Below are positions 7,527 to 16,149 of a DNA stretch of 64,000 nt, piece by piece. How positions within the stretch are numbered: the stretch's first letter is position 1; each line of letters opens with the position of its first letter. A program made the translations under genes and the position numbers. Below the pieces are notes generated by a model. That model did not search any database. It was given only the letters and a program-made list of their open reading frames with translations, and was not told where the DNA came from. Source of the stretch: UBA4582 sp002389265 (lineage in GTDB: Bacteria; Pseudomonadota; Gammaproteobacteria; Pseudomonadales; Azotimanducaceae); contig CALSRT010000002.1 of NCBI GenBank assembly GCA_943788825.1, forward strand, positions 930,001 to 994,000, written 5' to 3'.

Positions 7527-9379
7527 GATGCATCGGTGATCGCTGGCATGATGGTGACACGGCCGTTCTCGAATCGGCCCCACATCAATTCTCGAGTAAG
7601 AACATTATCCTCGTTGAGCCGAAGCACACCGGTGACGCCATGAATCTTGCTGTTTCTGAGTGCCTTGAGCTGTTTTAGTCTTGGGTAGAGTTGATAAGCA
7701 TCGACGCCCAAGGCATAGAAAGCAGAGAGCTGCGCGCCCGCAGCCGGCCAAGTTGTTTGGATTTGACGCTGAAAAACATCAATTTCCATCAATTTCCAGG
7801 GAATTTCAGAAAATCGAATGCCATTTAGGTCGATAGCCTCAATTTTTGAATGGCTACTGTCGTGTATGTTCGAGGTTGCATAAACTGGAATATCCTCTGC
7901 GTAATAGAACGCGAGGGTTGGGTTAATGCCGCGAGCCTGTGCTGAATTCGCGAGCAAGAACACAAAGTCTATATCCTGACGCCGACGGGGCGTAAATTCG
8001 AAACGCTCGCCGATGATGCGACGTAAGTCGGCGCTGCGCGACTCACTCTTGTCTACGGCCAGCAGGGTCTTGATCAAATCTGAGTAGTCTTTTTGGTTGG
8101 TATATTCCGCGCTGTCAATGACGTTGCCGCCCAAACCAGCCCAGTACTTCTGGAATACGGCGGCATTTCTATTGCCCCACTCGCCGCTGGGATAAATCAT
8201 CAGGGCGTTACGTTGCCCGTCTTTGTATGCCTGCTCGGCTATTTGATAAATCTCATCTTCAGGGGCGAGGCCAAATTGGTAGAGCGCCGGGTTATCGGTG
8301 GCGTCGATGCTTCTATTCAGTGCCAGCACGGGTATCGATAGCTGTTCTCTGGCGAGCAGGGTGACATTCTCTCGGCTCAATGGACCGATCACCAGTTCCG
8401 CGCCAGCGGCCTGGGCTTCGATCAACAGGGTTTTTACATCAGCATCGCTGGTATCAAAAAGCTTAATTTCAGCCTGACCATGACGCTGATAATGAGAGGC
8501 CAAGATACCATCGCGGATCGCGCGGCCGTAGAGCCCAAGATCGCCTTGCAGTGGTAGCAAAAGGGCAATGATCTTCGGTTGATCTCGAACGACCTCAGTC
8601 AACAATTGTAAGCTCATCGGCAATCGCGTCGCGGCAGGATGAAAACTCCATACTCGACGCCAATTATTCAGTGCCTGGAGTTGCAAGACCGGGTCAGATT
8701 GGTATTGCTGAGTCATCGCTGCCAGGGATAGCCAGCCGCGCAAGTCACTAGTGATGGCGGCTTCAGCCTGAGTGGTGAGACTTCTGGTAGGTATAGATAA
8801 CAGCGTGTCAAAAATACTGTCGTGATTGGCATTTCTTGCTGCTTCGCTCAGCAATGGGTCAAAGGCAATTTTTTCTCGAGCGCTCGCCAGGTAACTTCGC
8901 GCCAGCAGATAGGCCTGGGCCCTGAGTTGCCCCTGGGCCAGTTGATCGGCGCTGGTCATTGGGATGCCGACGAGCCGGTTATCCGCGAGCCATTGGAGCG
9001 CCAATTGCGGTTGTTCAAGGCGTAAAGCCACGCGAGCTTGCGCAAGTATAAAACGTTGCAGTAGTGGCGTCGGCGGTGTTTGGGAGACGAGGGCGAGAAT
9101 TTTTTGGGCTTGTACGGCATCTTCACTAGTCAAGGCCAGTTCGGCGGCTGTGATTTTTAGTTCGTCAGCGCGGGCCGTTGTGCTGCGATCGGCGGTGAGT
9201 AGCAGTTGTTGGATGTTCTGAGTTTGGGCGGCAGTTATTGCGCTTGCCTGAGATGATTTCGCAGGCCTTTCTCTCGCCGGCTGCGAGCCACAGGATACCA
9301 GGCAGATCAAGAAGGCCAGATAAATAAGGGATCTTGGTAAAGAGCCTGGAATCACTGAGTTTATTATGGAGCTGGTCAT
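7523..9379 (-). CDS. lpoA: Penicillin-binding protein activator LpoA
   Basis: This 618-residue outer-membrane lipoprotein has a signal peptide ending in LVSC (Cys30), an N-terminal helical TPR-like half and a C-terminal half with the periplasmic-binding-protein fold (IALLLPLQGDLGLYGRAIRDG, then ALNRSID and DFVFLLANSAQARGINPTLAFYYAEDIPVYATS). LpoA activates PBP1A glycan and peptide cross-linking from the outer membrane. The start at 9379 is chosen because it gives a proper lipoprotein signal; the open frame extends 88 codons further upstream without support. It heads the leftward operon and is divergent from rsmI. Confidence 0.92.
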   Translation of the reverse strand: MTSSIINSVIPGSLPRSLIYLAFLICLVSCGSQPARERPAKSSQASAITAAQTQNIQQLLLTADRSTTARADELKITAAELALTSEDAVQAQKILALVSQTPPTPLLQRFILAQARVALRLEQPQLALQWLADNRLVGIPMTSADQLAQGQLRAQAYLLARSYLASAREKIAFDPLLSEAARNANHDSIFDTLLSIPTRSLTTQAEAAITSDLRGWLSLAAMTQQYQSDPVLQLQALNNWRRVWSFHPAATRLPMSLQLLTEVVRDQPKIIALLLPLQGDLGLYGRAIRDGILASHYQRHGQAEIKLFDTSDADVKTLLIEAQAAGAELVIGPLSRENVTLLAREQLSIPVLALNRSIDATDNPALYQFGLAPEDEIYQIAEQAYKDGQRNALMIYPSGEWGNRNAAVFQKYWAGLGGNVIDSAEYTNQKDYSDLIKTLLAVDKSESRSADLRRIIGERFEFTPRRRQDIDFVFLLANSAQARGINPTLAFYYAEDIPVYATSNIHDSSHSKIEAIDLNGIRFSEIPWKLMEIDVFQRQIQTTWPAAGAQLSAFYALGVDAYQLYPRLKQLKALRNSKIHGVTGVLRLNEDNVLTRELMWGRFENGRVTIMPAITDAS

Positions 9380-9529
9380 GGCTGCGCTATGGTTCTCTGG
9401 GTAGATTCGCTGGATGTCACGGTCTATAAGTGCCATCCTAACCGATTTGTGGCAGGCTCGCCGTAAGATTGTGCCCGCCAAATCACCCGTTAATATTGCT
9501 GCCATGACTGGCATGAAGGAATCGCTGTT

Positions 9530-10384
9530 GTGAGCTGCCTGTATATTGTTGCGACGCCCATCGGTAATCTCGATGATATGACCCTGCGCGCCATTCAGGT
9601 GCTGAAGGATGCTGATGTGGTGGCTGCCGAAGATACACGCCATAGCCGGTCGCTACTAGATCATTTTGGGGTGACCAGTCGTCTGGTGAGCTACCGCGAT
9701 CACAATGAAGCGGCTGCTACGCAGGGGCTGTTGACGCTGATGGCGGAGGGTCAAACCATCGCGTTGATTTCGGATGCGGGCACGCCACTCATCTCAGATC
9801 CAGGCTATCGCCTGGTACAAGCGGCTCTCGCGAATGGTATTCAAGTCATTCCGATTCCGGGTGCCAGCGCCGTGATAGCGGCGCTGTCTGTCTCTGGCAT
9901 GGCCACAGACCGGTTTAGTTTCGAGGGTTTCCTGCCGGCCAAACGTGTGGCGCGGCAGAGTTATCTGCAGCAATTGAGTCAGGAATCTCAGACGCTGGTG
10001 TTTTATGAAGCGCCCCATCGAATTCGGGACGCGTTGTTGGATATCGCCGAAGTACTTGGCGAAGATCGGCAAGTGACGTTGGCGCGAGAGCTGACTAAAC
10101 GATTTGAGCAGGTTTGGCACGGGCCTGTGGGCGAAGCGATTGCTCACCTCGAGTCAAAATATATCCCGGAGCGCGGGGAGTTTGTGTTGCTGGTGGCGGG
10201 CATTGGCAATGCCCGGTTATCCTCTGAGCAATATGAAGCGAGACGGATTATGGGACTCTTGCTGCCGGAAATGCCACCCCGGCGCGCCGCAGAGATAGCC
10301 AGTCAGATTACTGGTGAGAGCAAGAAAGCCTTGTACGACCTGGCGGTTCAAATGCGACAGCAAGATAAGTTAGCGCCTATTTGA
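9530..10384 (+). CDS. rsmI: 16S rRNA (cytidine-2'-O)-methyltransferase RsmI
   Basis: The 284-residue tetrapyrrole-methylase-fold protein 2'-O-methylates C1402 of 16S rRNA with S-adenosylmethionine. Diagnostic blocks are YIVATPIGNLDDMTLRAI at the N terminus, AAEDTRHSR, ISDAGTPLISDPGYRLV and FYEAPHRI. The start codon is GTG at 9530, with GAAGGA about 10 bp upstream. It is divergent from lpoA, as in Pseudomonas and E. coli. The stop overlaps the upstream promoter region of rnpB. Confidence 0.95.
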   Translation: MSCLYIVATPIGNLDDMTLRAIQVLKDADVVAAEDTRHSRSLLDHFGVTSRLVSYRDHNEAAATQGLLTLMAEGQTIALISDAGTPLISDPGYRLVQAALANGIQVIPIPGASAVIAALSVSGMATDRFSFEGFLPAKRVARQSYLQQLSQESQTLVFYEAPHRIRDALLDIAEVLGEDRQVTLARELTKRFEQVWHGPVGEAIAHLESKYIPERGEFVLLVAGIGNARLSSEQYEARRIMGLLLPEMPPRRAAEIASQITGESKKALYDLAVQMRQQDKLAPI

Positions 10385-10396
10385 CACCAATGACTG

Positions 10397-10402
10397 TATA
10401 CT
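10397..10402 (+). promoter_or_regulatory. -10 element of rnpB
   Basis: TATACT ends 7 bp before the first base of the mature RNase P RNA. A TTGACA at 10381-10386 is only 10 bp upstream, too close to act as its -35 partner. The true -35 would fall in the end of rsmI and is weak. Confidence 0.5.
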
Positions 10403-10409
10403 GCGCATA

Positions 10410-10775
10410 GAGAGTTGACCAGGCAATCGCTATTGCCCTGCTTATGGCAGCGGTGGTAGAGGAAAGTCCGGGCTCCATAGGGCAGAGTGCCAGGTAACGC
10501 CTGGGAGGCGTGAGCCTACGGAAAGTGCAGCAGAGAATAGACCGCCAAAGTCCTGGTTCGCCAGTTCAATGGTAAGGGTGAAAAGGTGCGGTAAGAGCGC
10601 ACCGCGCGACCGGTAACGGTTCGTGGCAGTGTAAACCCCACTCGGAGCAAGACCAAATAGGAATCCATCGTTGCGGCCCGCAATTGGATTCGGGTAGGTC
10701 GCTAAAGATGCATGGCGACATGTATCGTAGATGAATGATTGTCCTCGACAGAACCCGGCTTACGGTCAACTCTCT
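10410..10775 (+). ncRNA. rnpB: RNase P RNA (bacterial class A)
   Basis: The ribozyme subunit of RNase P, which trims the 5' leader of tRNA precursors. The ends pair (GAGAGTTGACC at 10410 with GGTCAACTCTC at 10764-10774), forming P1. The conserved core is present: GAGGAAAGTCCGGGC near the 5' end and ACAGAACCCGGCTTA near the 3' end, which build P4. Length of about 365 nt fits the A class. It lies between rsmI and mraZ as in Pseudomonas. CCTTCA/TGAAGG at 10787-10807 is a small hairpin just downstream. Confidence 0.96.
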
Positions 10776-11055
10776 ACTTATTAGTTCCTTCAACTTTTCA
10801 GTGAAGGTCACGCTGGAATTTCTGTGTTTTTGCGGCTCTGTCGTCAGCAGCGCCCTATTGCTGAAAGTCTCTTTTTGGACTGAAAAACCCCTTCTTTATG
10901 CCAATAAGTTCTAATTACCTACCAACTTAAGGAATCACTTTAACTTGTGATCTTATCTCTATGTATTGCCTGTGCTTATTTATAGGGATAACCTGTAACG
11001 CTCAAAGCTTCTCCTAAGTCATTGTGTTTTAAAGACAAATTCCCTCCTTCATGGC
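10776..11055. other. Intergenic region between rnpB and the mraZ promoter
   Basis: About 280 bp with no coding frame I can support on either strand. Apart from the small hairpin at 10787-10807 I see no repeat, RNA gene or clear promoter. The stretch is more AT-rich than its surroundings. Confidence 0.5.
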
Positions 11056-11084
11056 TTGACAAGAATTCGCGACCTTCTTAATGT
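11056..11084 (+). promoter_or_regulatory. Promoter of the dcw cluster (Pmra)
   Basis: TTGACA (11056-11061) and TAATGT (11079-11084) are 17 bp apart, close to the sigma-70 consensus. The predicted start near 11091 falls on the first MraZ box. This would give a leader of about 180 nt before mraZ. Confidence 0.7.
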
Positions 11085-11090
11085 GCATAG

Positions 11091-11125
11091 TGAGGAAAAG
11101 TGGGTAAAAGTGTGGTTTTGTGGAG
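11091..11125 (+). promoter_or_regulatory. MraZ operator: four 10-bp-phased TGRG-type boxes
   Basis: TGAGG at 11091, TGGGT at 11101, TGTGG at 11111 and TGGAG at 11121 repeat at exact 10-bp steps just after the promoter. MraZ of E. coli and others binds direct TGGGN repeats spaced by 5 bp near its own promoter, so this is the expected autoregulatory site of the cluster. Confidence 0.75.
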
Positions 11126-11272
11126 CATTGAGGTTTTCGCTGCACATCTGCCTGCTAACCCATTGATAATGAAGGTCTAAACAAGCACCACTCAACCGCT
11201 GCAGGGGTGAGTTGGTAGTTAGGCGCAAAACAGCAAGCGCAGTTAACGTTAATTAGGTACTGGGTCAAAATT

Positions 11273-11725
11273 ATGTTCCGGGGAGTCAGTAATCTCAATC
11301 TCGATGCTAAGGGTCGTCTCGCGATCCCGACACGCTATCGCGAGATGCTTGAGCAACAGTGTAACGGGGAAATGGTCATTACCATAGACACGGATGAACG
11401 CTGCCTGTTGCTTTACCCCCGCCCCGATTGGGAGCTGATTGAGGCGAAGGTTGGCGCTATGTCGAGCTTTGATCCGATGACACGAAGAGTGCAGCGTTTG
11501 CTGATAGGGCACGCGACAGATATTGAGCTCGATGGCAGTGGTCGGCTCCAGCTGACGCCGCCGCTGCGCGCCTATGCCGAGCTGGACAAGAGAACTGTGC
11601 TTCTGGGGCAGGGGAAAAAGCTTGAGTTGTGGAGTGAAGATCGCTGGGTCGCCCGCCGTGACAGCTGGTTAGAGAATCAGTCAGGTCAGGAAATACCAGC
11701 GGAGCTACAGTCGCTGTCTTTGTAA
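11273..11725 (+). CDS. mraZ: Transcriptional regulator MraZ
   Basis: This 150-residue protein has two SpoVT/AbrB-like half domains, each with the D-x3-R signature: LDAKGRLAIPTRYR near residue 10 and LDGSGRLQLTPPLR near residue 85. MraZ forms a ring-shaped oligomer and represses the dcw promoter by binding the phased boxes at 11091-11125. It is the first gene of the cluster and is followed after 18 bp by rsmH, usually translated from the same message. Confidence 0.95.
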   Translation: MFRGVSNLNLDAKGRLAIPTRYREMLEQQCNGEMVITIDTDERCLLLYPRPDWELIEAKVGAMSSFDPMTRRVQRLLIGHATDIELDGSGRLQLTPPLRAYAELDKRTVLLGQGKKLELWSEDRWVARRDSWLENQSGQEIPAELQSLSL

Positions 11726-11743
11726 GGGCTATTGTGAAATGGA

Positions 11744-12700
11744 ATGTCGATGAGCAGTACTGAAATTAGCTTGACTGCCGAGAGTCACGTGCCCGTGCTC
11801 AGGGATGAAGCAGTGTCGGCGCTCGTGACGGACCCGGATGGCCACTACGTGGACTGTACATACGGCCGCGGAGGACACGCTGCGATGATTTTGTCTCAGC
11901 TGTCGGAAAAAGGCCGCTTGCTAGTGATCGATAAAGATACGACGGCCATCGCTGATGCACGGCAAAAATATATGAACGATCCGCGAGTGCTGATCTGTCA
12001 TGGATCATTTGCTGATATTGAGGCCTTTGTAGCGGCCCATGAGCTAGCTCCCCTCAGCGGCGTGTTACTGGATTTGGGGATCTCGTCACCGCAGATCAAC
12101 CAGGCTGAACGTGGTTTTAGTTTTGATAAGAATGGTCCCTTGGATATGCGCATGGATCAGACTCAAGGACAGACTGCTGCCGAATGGTTAATGCAGGCTG
12201 ATGAAAAAGATATCGCCGATGTGCTTAAGACCTTTGGCGAGGAAAGATTTGGTAAGCGCATTGCGCGCGGGGTGGTGGAGGCGAGGTTGGAAGGCCCCAT
12301 TGCCACAACCCATCAATTGGTCGCAATTATTGATGCCGCGGTGCCAAGAATTGAATTCCATAAGCATCCCTCCACAAGATCTTTCCAGGGTATCCGTATT
12401 TTTATTAATAATGAATTGGGCGATATACAAGTCAGTCTCAAGGGCGCCATCAATTTATTAGGCGTTGGCGGCCGTTTAGTGGTGATCAGCTTTCATTCCC
12501 TGGAAGACCGTATCGTGAAGCGCTTTATGCGTGATTTGGCCCATGGCGACAAGCTACCCGATCGGCTGCCGATCCGTGACAGTGAAATCAAGCGAACCGT
12601 CAAGTTAATAGGTAAAGCCATTAAACCCAGCGATGCCGAGGTGGCGCGGAATCGCCGCTCGAGAAGTTCGATTATGCGGATCGCGGAGAAGCTACTGTGA
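11744..12700 (+). CDS. rsmH: 16S rRNA (cytosine(1402)-N(4))-methyltransferase
   Basis: The 318-residue enzyme (also MraW) methylates N4 of C1402 of 16S rRNA; RsmI, also in this window, adds the 2'-O-methyl group on the same nucleotide. Motifs: HVPVLRDEAV, the SAM loop YGRGGHAA, LLDLGISSPQ, ERGFSFDKNGPLDMRMD and SFHSLEDRIVKRFM. The start is ATG 11744 or the second in-frame ATG at 11750, which has GGA upstream. ftsL begins inside the last codon region (GTGA overlap). Confidence 0.95.
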   Translation: MSMSSTEISLTAESHVPVLRDEAVSALVTDPDGHYVDCTYGRGGHAAMILSQLSEKGRLLVIDKDTTAIADARQKYMNDPRVLICHGSFADIEAFVAAHELAPLSGVLLDLGISSPQINQAERGFSFDKNGPLDMRMDQTQGQTAAEWLMQADEKDIADVLKTFGEERFGKRIARGVVEARLEGPIATTHQLVAIIDAAVPRIEFHKHPSTRSFQGIRIFINNELGDIQVSLKGAINLLGVGGRLVVISFHSLEDRIVKRFMRDLAHGDKLPDRLPIRDSEIKRTVKLIGKAIKPSDAEVARNRRSRSSIMRIAEKLL

Positions 12701-13008
12701 TCAGAGAGACACTCCTGGGAAAATTGGTAACCTGGTTGAGCGGCTGGACTCAGATCACAGCCGGGTTGATGTTGGTTGTCTTAATTACATCAGCGTTGGG
12801 TGTGATCTATTCGGTGCATTTAACCCGACAACAGTATTCTGAGTTGCAAGAGCTACAGGCTACCCAGGACTATCTTGATAGTGAATATGAACGTTTGCTT
12901 CTGGAGCAGAGTGCCTGGGCCGATTACGGCAGAATCGATCAAGTTTCTCGAGACGAGTTGCAGATGCAGCCGCCAGAACCTAAAGCATTGATCGTGGTGA
13001 GGAGGTGA
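12697..13008 (+). CDS. ftsL: Cell division protein FtsL
   Basis: A 103-residue bitopic membrane protein: a short cytoplasmic N terminus, one membrane helix (about residues 21-42) and a periplasmic coiled coil (LTRQQYSELQELQATQDYLDSEYERLLLEQSAW). FtsL forms the FtsQLB complex that activates septal peptidoglycan synthesis. It starts with GTG overlapping the rsmH stop by 4 bp. Sequence conservation of FtsL is low, so place in the cluster and topology carry much of the call. Confidence 0.9.
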   Translation: MIRETLLGKLVTWLSGWTQITAGLMLVVLITSALGVIYSVHLTRQQYSELQELQATQDYLDSEYERLLLEQSAWADYGRIDQVSRDELQMQPPEPKALIVVRR

Positions 13009-13015
13009 TGACGCC

Positions 13016-14668
13016 GTGATCGCATTCCGACTCTATCTCGTCATCGGTTTTTTTGTGCTCCTCGCGGTTGCAATGGGTACGCGGGTGGTTTTCTTGCACG
13101 TCTTTGAAAAAGATTTTCTTCAAGATCAGGGTGATGCGCGGACGATTAGAATGGAGCGAATTAATGCCCATCGCGGGATGATCTTGGATCAGCAGGGTAA
13201 GCCAATGGCGGTGAGTTCGCCGGTGGTTTCACTGTGGGCTAACCCGACAGAGTTGATCGCGTCGGGTGAAGGGATGGAGCAATTAGCGTTATTGCTTGAT
13301 GTGGCGCCAGCAGAATTCAACAGCCGGCTAGAAAAGAATTCGAATCAGACCTTTGTCTATTTACGCCGGCACCTGCCGCCGCAAGTGGCAGAAAAAATTC
13401 TGTCTTATCGTATCTCCGGCGTCTATGCCGAGCGCGAGTATCACCGTTTCTACCCTGCTGGAGAAGTCGCAGCCCATGTGGTGGGCTTCACGGATATCAA
13501 TGATAAAGGCCAAGAAGGTGTAGAGCTCGCCTATGAAAAATGGTTGCAGGGCACACCTGGTAAAAAGAAGGTGCTGAAGAATCTGTATGGCGACATCGTG
13601 CGTGATATCAAGCCGATCACAGAAGCAAGCCCGGGTAAAAATTTAGAGCTCAGTGTGGATTTGCGTTTGCAGTATCTGGCGTATCGAGAGCTCAAGACAG
13701 CGATCCAGTATTACAATGCAGTCTCGGGTTCAGTGGTGGTGCTGGATGTAGCGACGGGTGCGATACTGGCGCTTGTCAACCAGCCATCTTATAACCCTAA
13801 TAACCGTCTGGGTCTGGATTTGGCGGCAGTGCGAAATCGGGCGGTCACGGATGTGTTTGAGCCTGGCTCGACTGTAAAGCCATTTACCGTCGCGGTTGCG
13901 CTGCAAAGTGGTCAATACACCCCCCAATCAACTATCGATACGAGCCCCGGGTTTGTCAAAGTCGGTAGCAAGACCATTCCGGACCCATCCAATTACGGGG
14001 TGCTTGATCTGGGTGGCATTATCGAAAAGTCGAGTCAGGTTGGTATCAGCAAGTTGGCTCTCAGCCTGAATGAATACGATGTTTGGGATCTGTTTTCCGC
14101 AGTTGGGTTTGGGCAGAGTACCGATATCGGATTTCCGGGAGAACGTTCAGGTTTTCTGCCTACTCATCGTCGCTGGAAGGATATAGAGCGGGCAACCTTC
14201 GCTTATGGGTATGGTTTGACTGTGACACCGTTACAGCTGGCATCTGCGTACCTGACGATTGCGTCTGGCGGCCTGAGGCGACAGCTGTCGCTGGTTAATG
14301 ATGGTGCGGTGAGTGAAGTCAGGGCTTTTGAGAAAAAGACCGCCGATGACGTTATGCGTATGCTGCGCAGAGTGACCTCGAAAGGTACCGGAAGTCGAGC
14401 GGCGATGGACGCTTACACCGTTGCCGGCAAAACAGGCACAGTGAGAAAGGTCGGCGAAGACGGCTACGAAGATACGCGCCACATGGCTTTCTTTGCAGGT
14501 ATCACGCCGGCTGTTAATCCACGCTTGGTGGGTGTGGTGATGATCAATGAGCCCAAGGGTAAAGGTTACGGGGGTGGGGCAATTGCTGCGCCGGTATTCT
14601 CCAAAATCATGGCCGGCGCGCTCAGGCTGCTGAACGTGCCGCCAGACGATCTGGATGAGGCGGCTTGA
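13016..14668 (+). CDS. ftsI: Septal peptidoglycan transpeptidase FtsI (PBP3)
   Basis: The 550-residue class B penicillin-binding protein has an N-terminal membrane anchor, a pedestal domain (HRGMILDQQGKPMAVS) and a transpeptidase domain. The nucleophile Ser285 lies in GSTVK, and the KTG motif is at 472-474. The middle motif, normally Ser-x-Asn, reads Ser339-Ser340-Gln341, a departure from E. coli and Pseudomonas PBP3. It forms septal cross-links as partner of FtsW. The start is GTG 13016, 7 bp after ftsL, with GGAGG upstream. Confidence 0.95.
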   Translation: MIAFRLYLVIGFFVLLAVAMGTRVVFLHVFEKDFLQDQGDARTIRMERINAHRGMILDQQGKPMAVSSPVVSLWANPTELIASGEGMEQLALLLDVAPAEFNSRLEKNSNQTFVYLRRHLPPQVAEKILSYRISGVYAEREYHRFYPAGEVAAHVVGFTDINDKGQEGVELAYEKWLQGTPGKKKVLKNLYGDIVRDIKPITEASPGKNLELSVDLRLQYLAYRELKTAIQYYNAVSGSVVVLDVATGAILALVNQPSYNPNNRLGLDLAAVRNRAVTDVFEPGSTVKPFTVAVALQSGQYTPQSTIDTSPGFVKVGSKTIPDPSNYGVLDLGGIIEKSSQVGISKLALSLNEYDVWDLFSAVGFGQSTDIGFPGERSGFLPTHRRWKDIERATFAYGYGLTVTPLQLASAYLTIASGGLRRQLSLVNDGAVSEVRAFEKKTADDVMRMLRRVTSKGTGSRAAMDAYTVAGKTGTVRKVGEDGYEDTRHMAFFAGITPAVNPRLVGVVMINEPKGKGYGGGAIAAPVFSKIMAGALRLLNVPPDDLDEAA

Positions 14669-14670
14669 CT

Positions 14671-16149
14671 ATGCAAAGGATGTTAAGTCAATTGCTGCCA
14701 GACATTAACCTAAAGGCCGATGTCGTCGTCACGGGTATCTGCGAAGATAGTCGCCAAGTCGGTGCTGGGGATCTGTTCCTGGCAACGTCTGGGCTGCATC
14801 ACGATGGTCGAGATCACGTCGAGGAAGCTATGGCTAAAGCAGCGGCTGCTCTGTGTGAGGCGCCATTTGAGTCAGACCATGAGCTAGTCGTTGTTGTCGA
14901 TGAGTTGACTTCGCTAAAAGGACATATAGCCAGTCGCTTCTACGGGGATCCCTCTTCGCAGTTACTGGTGATAGGCATTACCGGCACCAACGGGAAAACC
15001 TCGGTGAGTCATTTTGCTGCGCAGGCGCTGACAGCGCTGAGTAAAAAATGCGGTGTAATTGGTACCTTAGGTTATGGCTTTCCCGGCAATTTACAGGAGG
15101 CTGGCTTGACCACACCCGCGGCCGTGGATATTCAACGCCAGCTAGCGAAGCTAATTGAGCAAGCAGCCGAAGCGGTTGCCATTGAAACCTCTTCGCATGG
15201 TCTGGTCCAGGGTCGACTCAATGGTACTAAAATTAATATTGGTCTATTCACCAATATTAGTCGCGACCACCTAGATTATCACGGTACGTTTTCCGACTAC
15301 CGGGCGGCTAAGCAACGCTTATTCGAATGGCCTGAATTACAAGCGGCTATCGTAAATGCTGACGATGAGTTCGGTCGAGGTATCCCGGCCATACTCAGAC
15401 AAGAGATTCAGGTAGTCAGTTACTCTGTGGAAGACAGTTCCGCCAGCGTCTTTTGTCGTGGCATCAACTACAGTCTTGATGGATTCGAAGCAGATCTGGT
15501 CACGCCATGGGGTTCGGGTTTATTGCGCTGCAAATTGCTCGGTGAATTTAATGTCAGCAATGTACTGGGCGTAGTGTCTTTGTTGGGCCTCCTTGGCTAT
15601 GAATTTTCGAAAATTTTGTCTGCCGTGGCGGGCCTTAAAAATGTACTAGGTCGAATGGATGCGCTCGCACATCCTGGCATGCCGTTGGTGGTCATTGATT
15701 ACGCGCACACCCCAGACGCGCTGGCGAAGGCGTTGAAAGCATTGCGAGTGCATTGCCAGGCAGAACTTTGGTGTGTGTTCGGCTGTGGTGGTGACAGAGA
15801 TAAAGGTAAGCGTGCAGAAATGGGGCGAGTTGCTACCGATCTTGCCGATCATTCAATAGTGACAGACGACAATCCACGGAGCGAGAATTCTGCTGCGATT
15901 ATTCAGGATATTATCGCCGGCACTTCCCCGGGGCGAGATGTAATCGTCGAGTCGGACCGCAGTCTGGCAATCCACTGCGCTCTTCAAAAAGCTAAGCTCG
16001 GCGATATTATTTTAATTGCTGGCAAAGGGCATGAAGACTATCAAGAGATCTCGGGTCAACGGCTGAAATACAGCGACTACACTGAAGTTGAAAAATTTTA
16101 TCGCCATGAAGTCCCAAAAAATATGAGTAGCGGATCATCGCTATCGTGA
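14671..16149 (+). CDS. murE: UDP-MurNAc-L-Ala-D-Glu:meso-DAP ligase
   Basis: This 492-residue Mur ligase adds meso-diaminopimelate to the UDP-MurNAc dipeptide. The ATP loop is GITGTNGKTS and the specificity motif is DNPR, which marks meso-DAP users. The ATG at 14671 has GAGG at a good distance; a TTG at 14665 that overlaps the ftsI stop is the alternative. In other gammaproteobacteria murF and mraY come next, but here the murD start overlaps the murE stop by 4 bp. Confidence 0.94.
   Translation: MQRMLSQLLPDINLKADVVVTGICEDSRQVGAGDLFLATSGLHHDGRDHVEEAMAKAAAALCEAPFESDHELVVVVDELTSLKGHIASRFYGDPSSQLLVIGITGTNGKTSVSHFAAQALTALSKKCGVIGTLGYGFPGNLQEAGLTTPAAVDIQRQLAKLIEQAAEAVAIETSSHGLVQGRLNGTKINIGLFTNISRDHLDYHGTFSDYRAAKQRLFEWPELQAAIVNADDEFGRGIPAILRQEIQVVSYSVEDSSASVFCRGINYSLDGFEADLVTPWGSGLLRCKLLGEFNVSNVLGVVSLLGLLGYEFSKILSAVAGLKNVLGRMDALAHPGMPLVVIDYAHTPDALAKALKALRVHCQAELWCVFGCGGDRDKGKRAEMGRVATDLADHSIVTDDNPRSENSAAIIQDIIAGTSPGRDVIVESDRSLAIHCALQKAKLGDIILIAGKGHEDYQEISGQRLKYSDYTEVEKFYRHEVPKNMSSGSSLS

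Noticed and set aside
10381..10386. TTGACA before rnpB as its -35 box
   Set aside because: It lies only 10 bp from the TATACT -10, too close for sigma-70.
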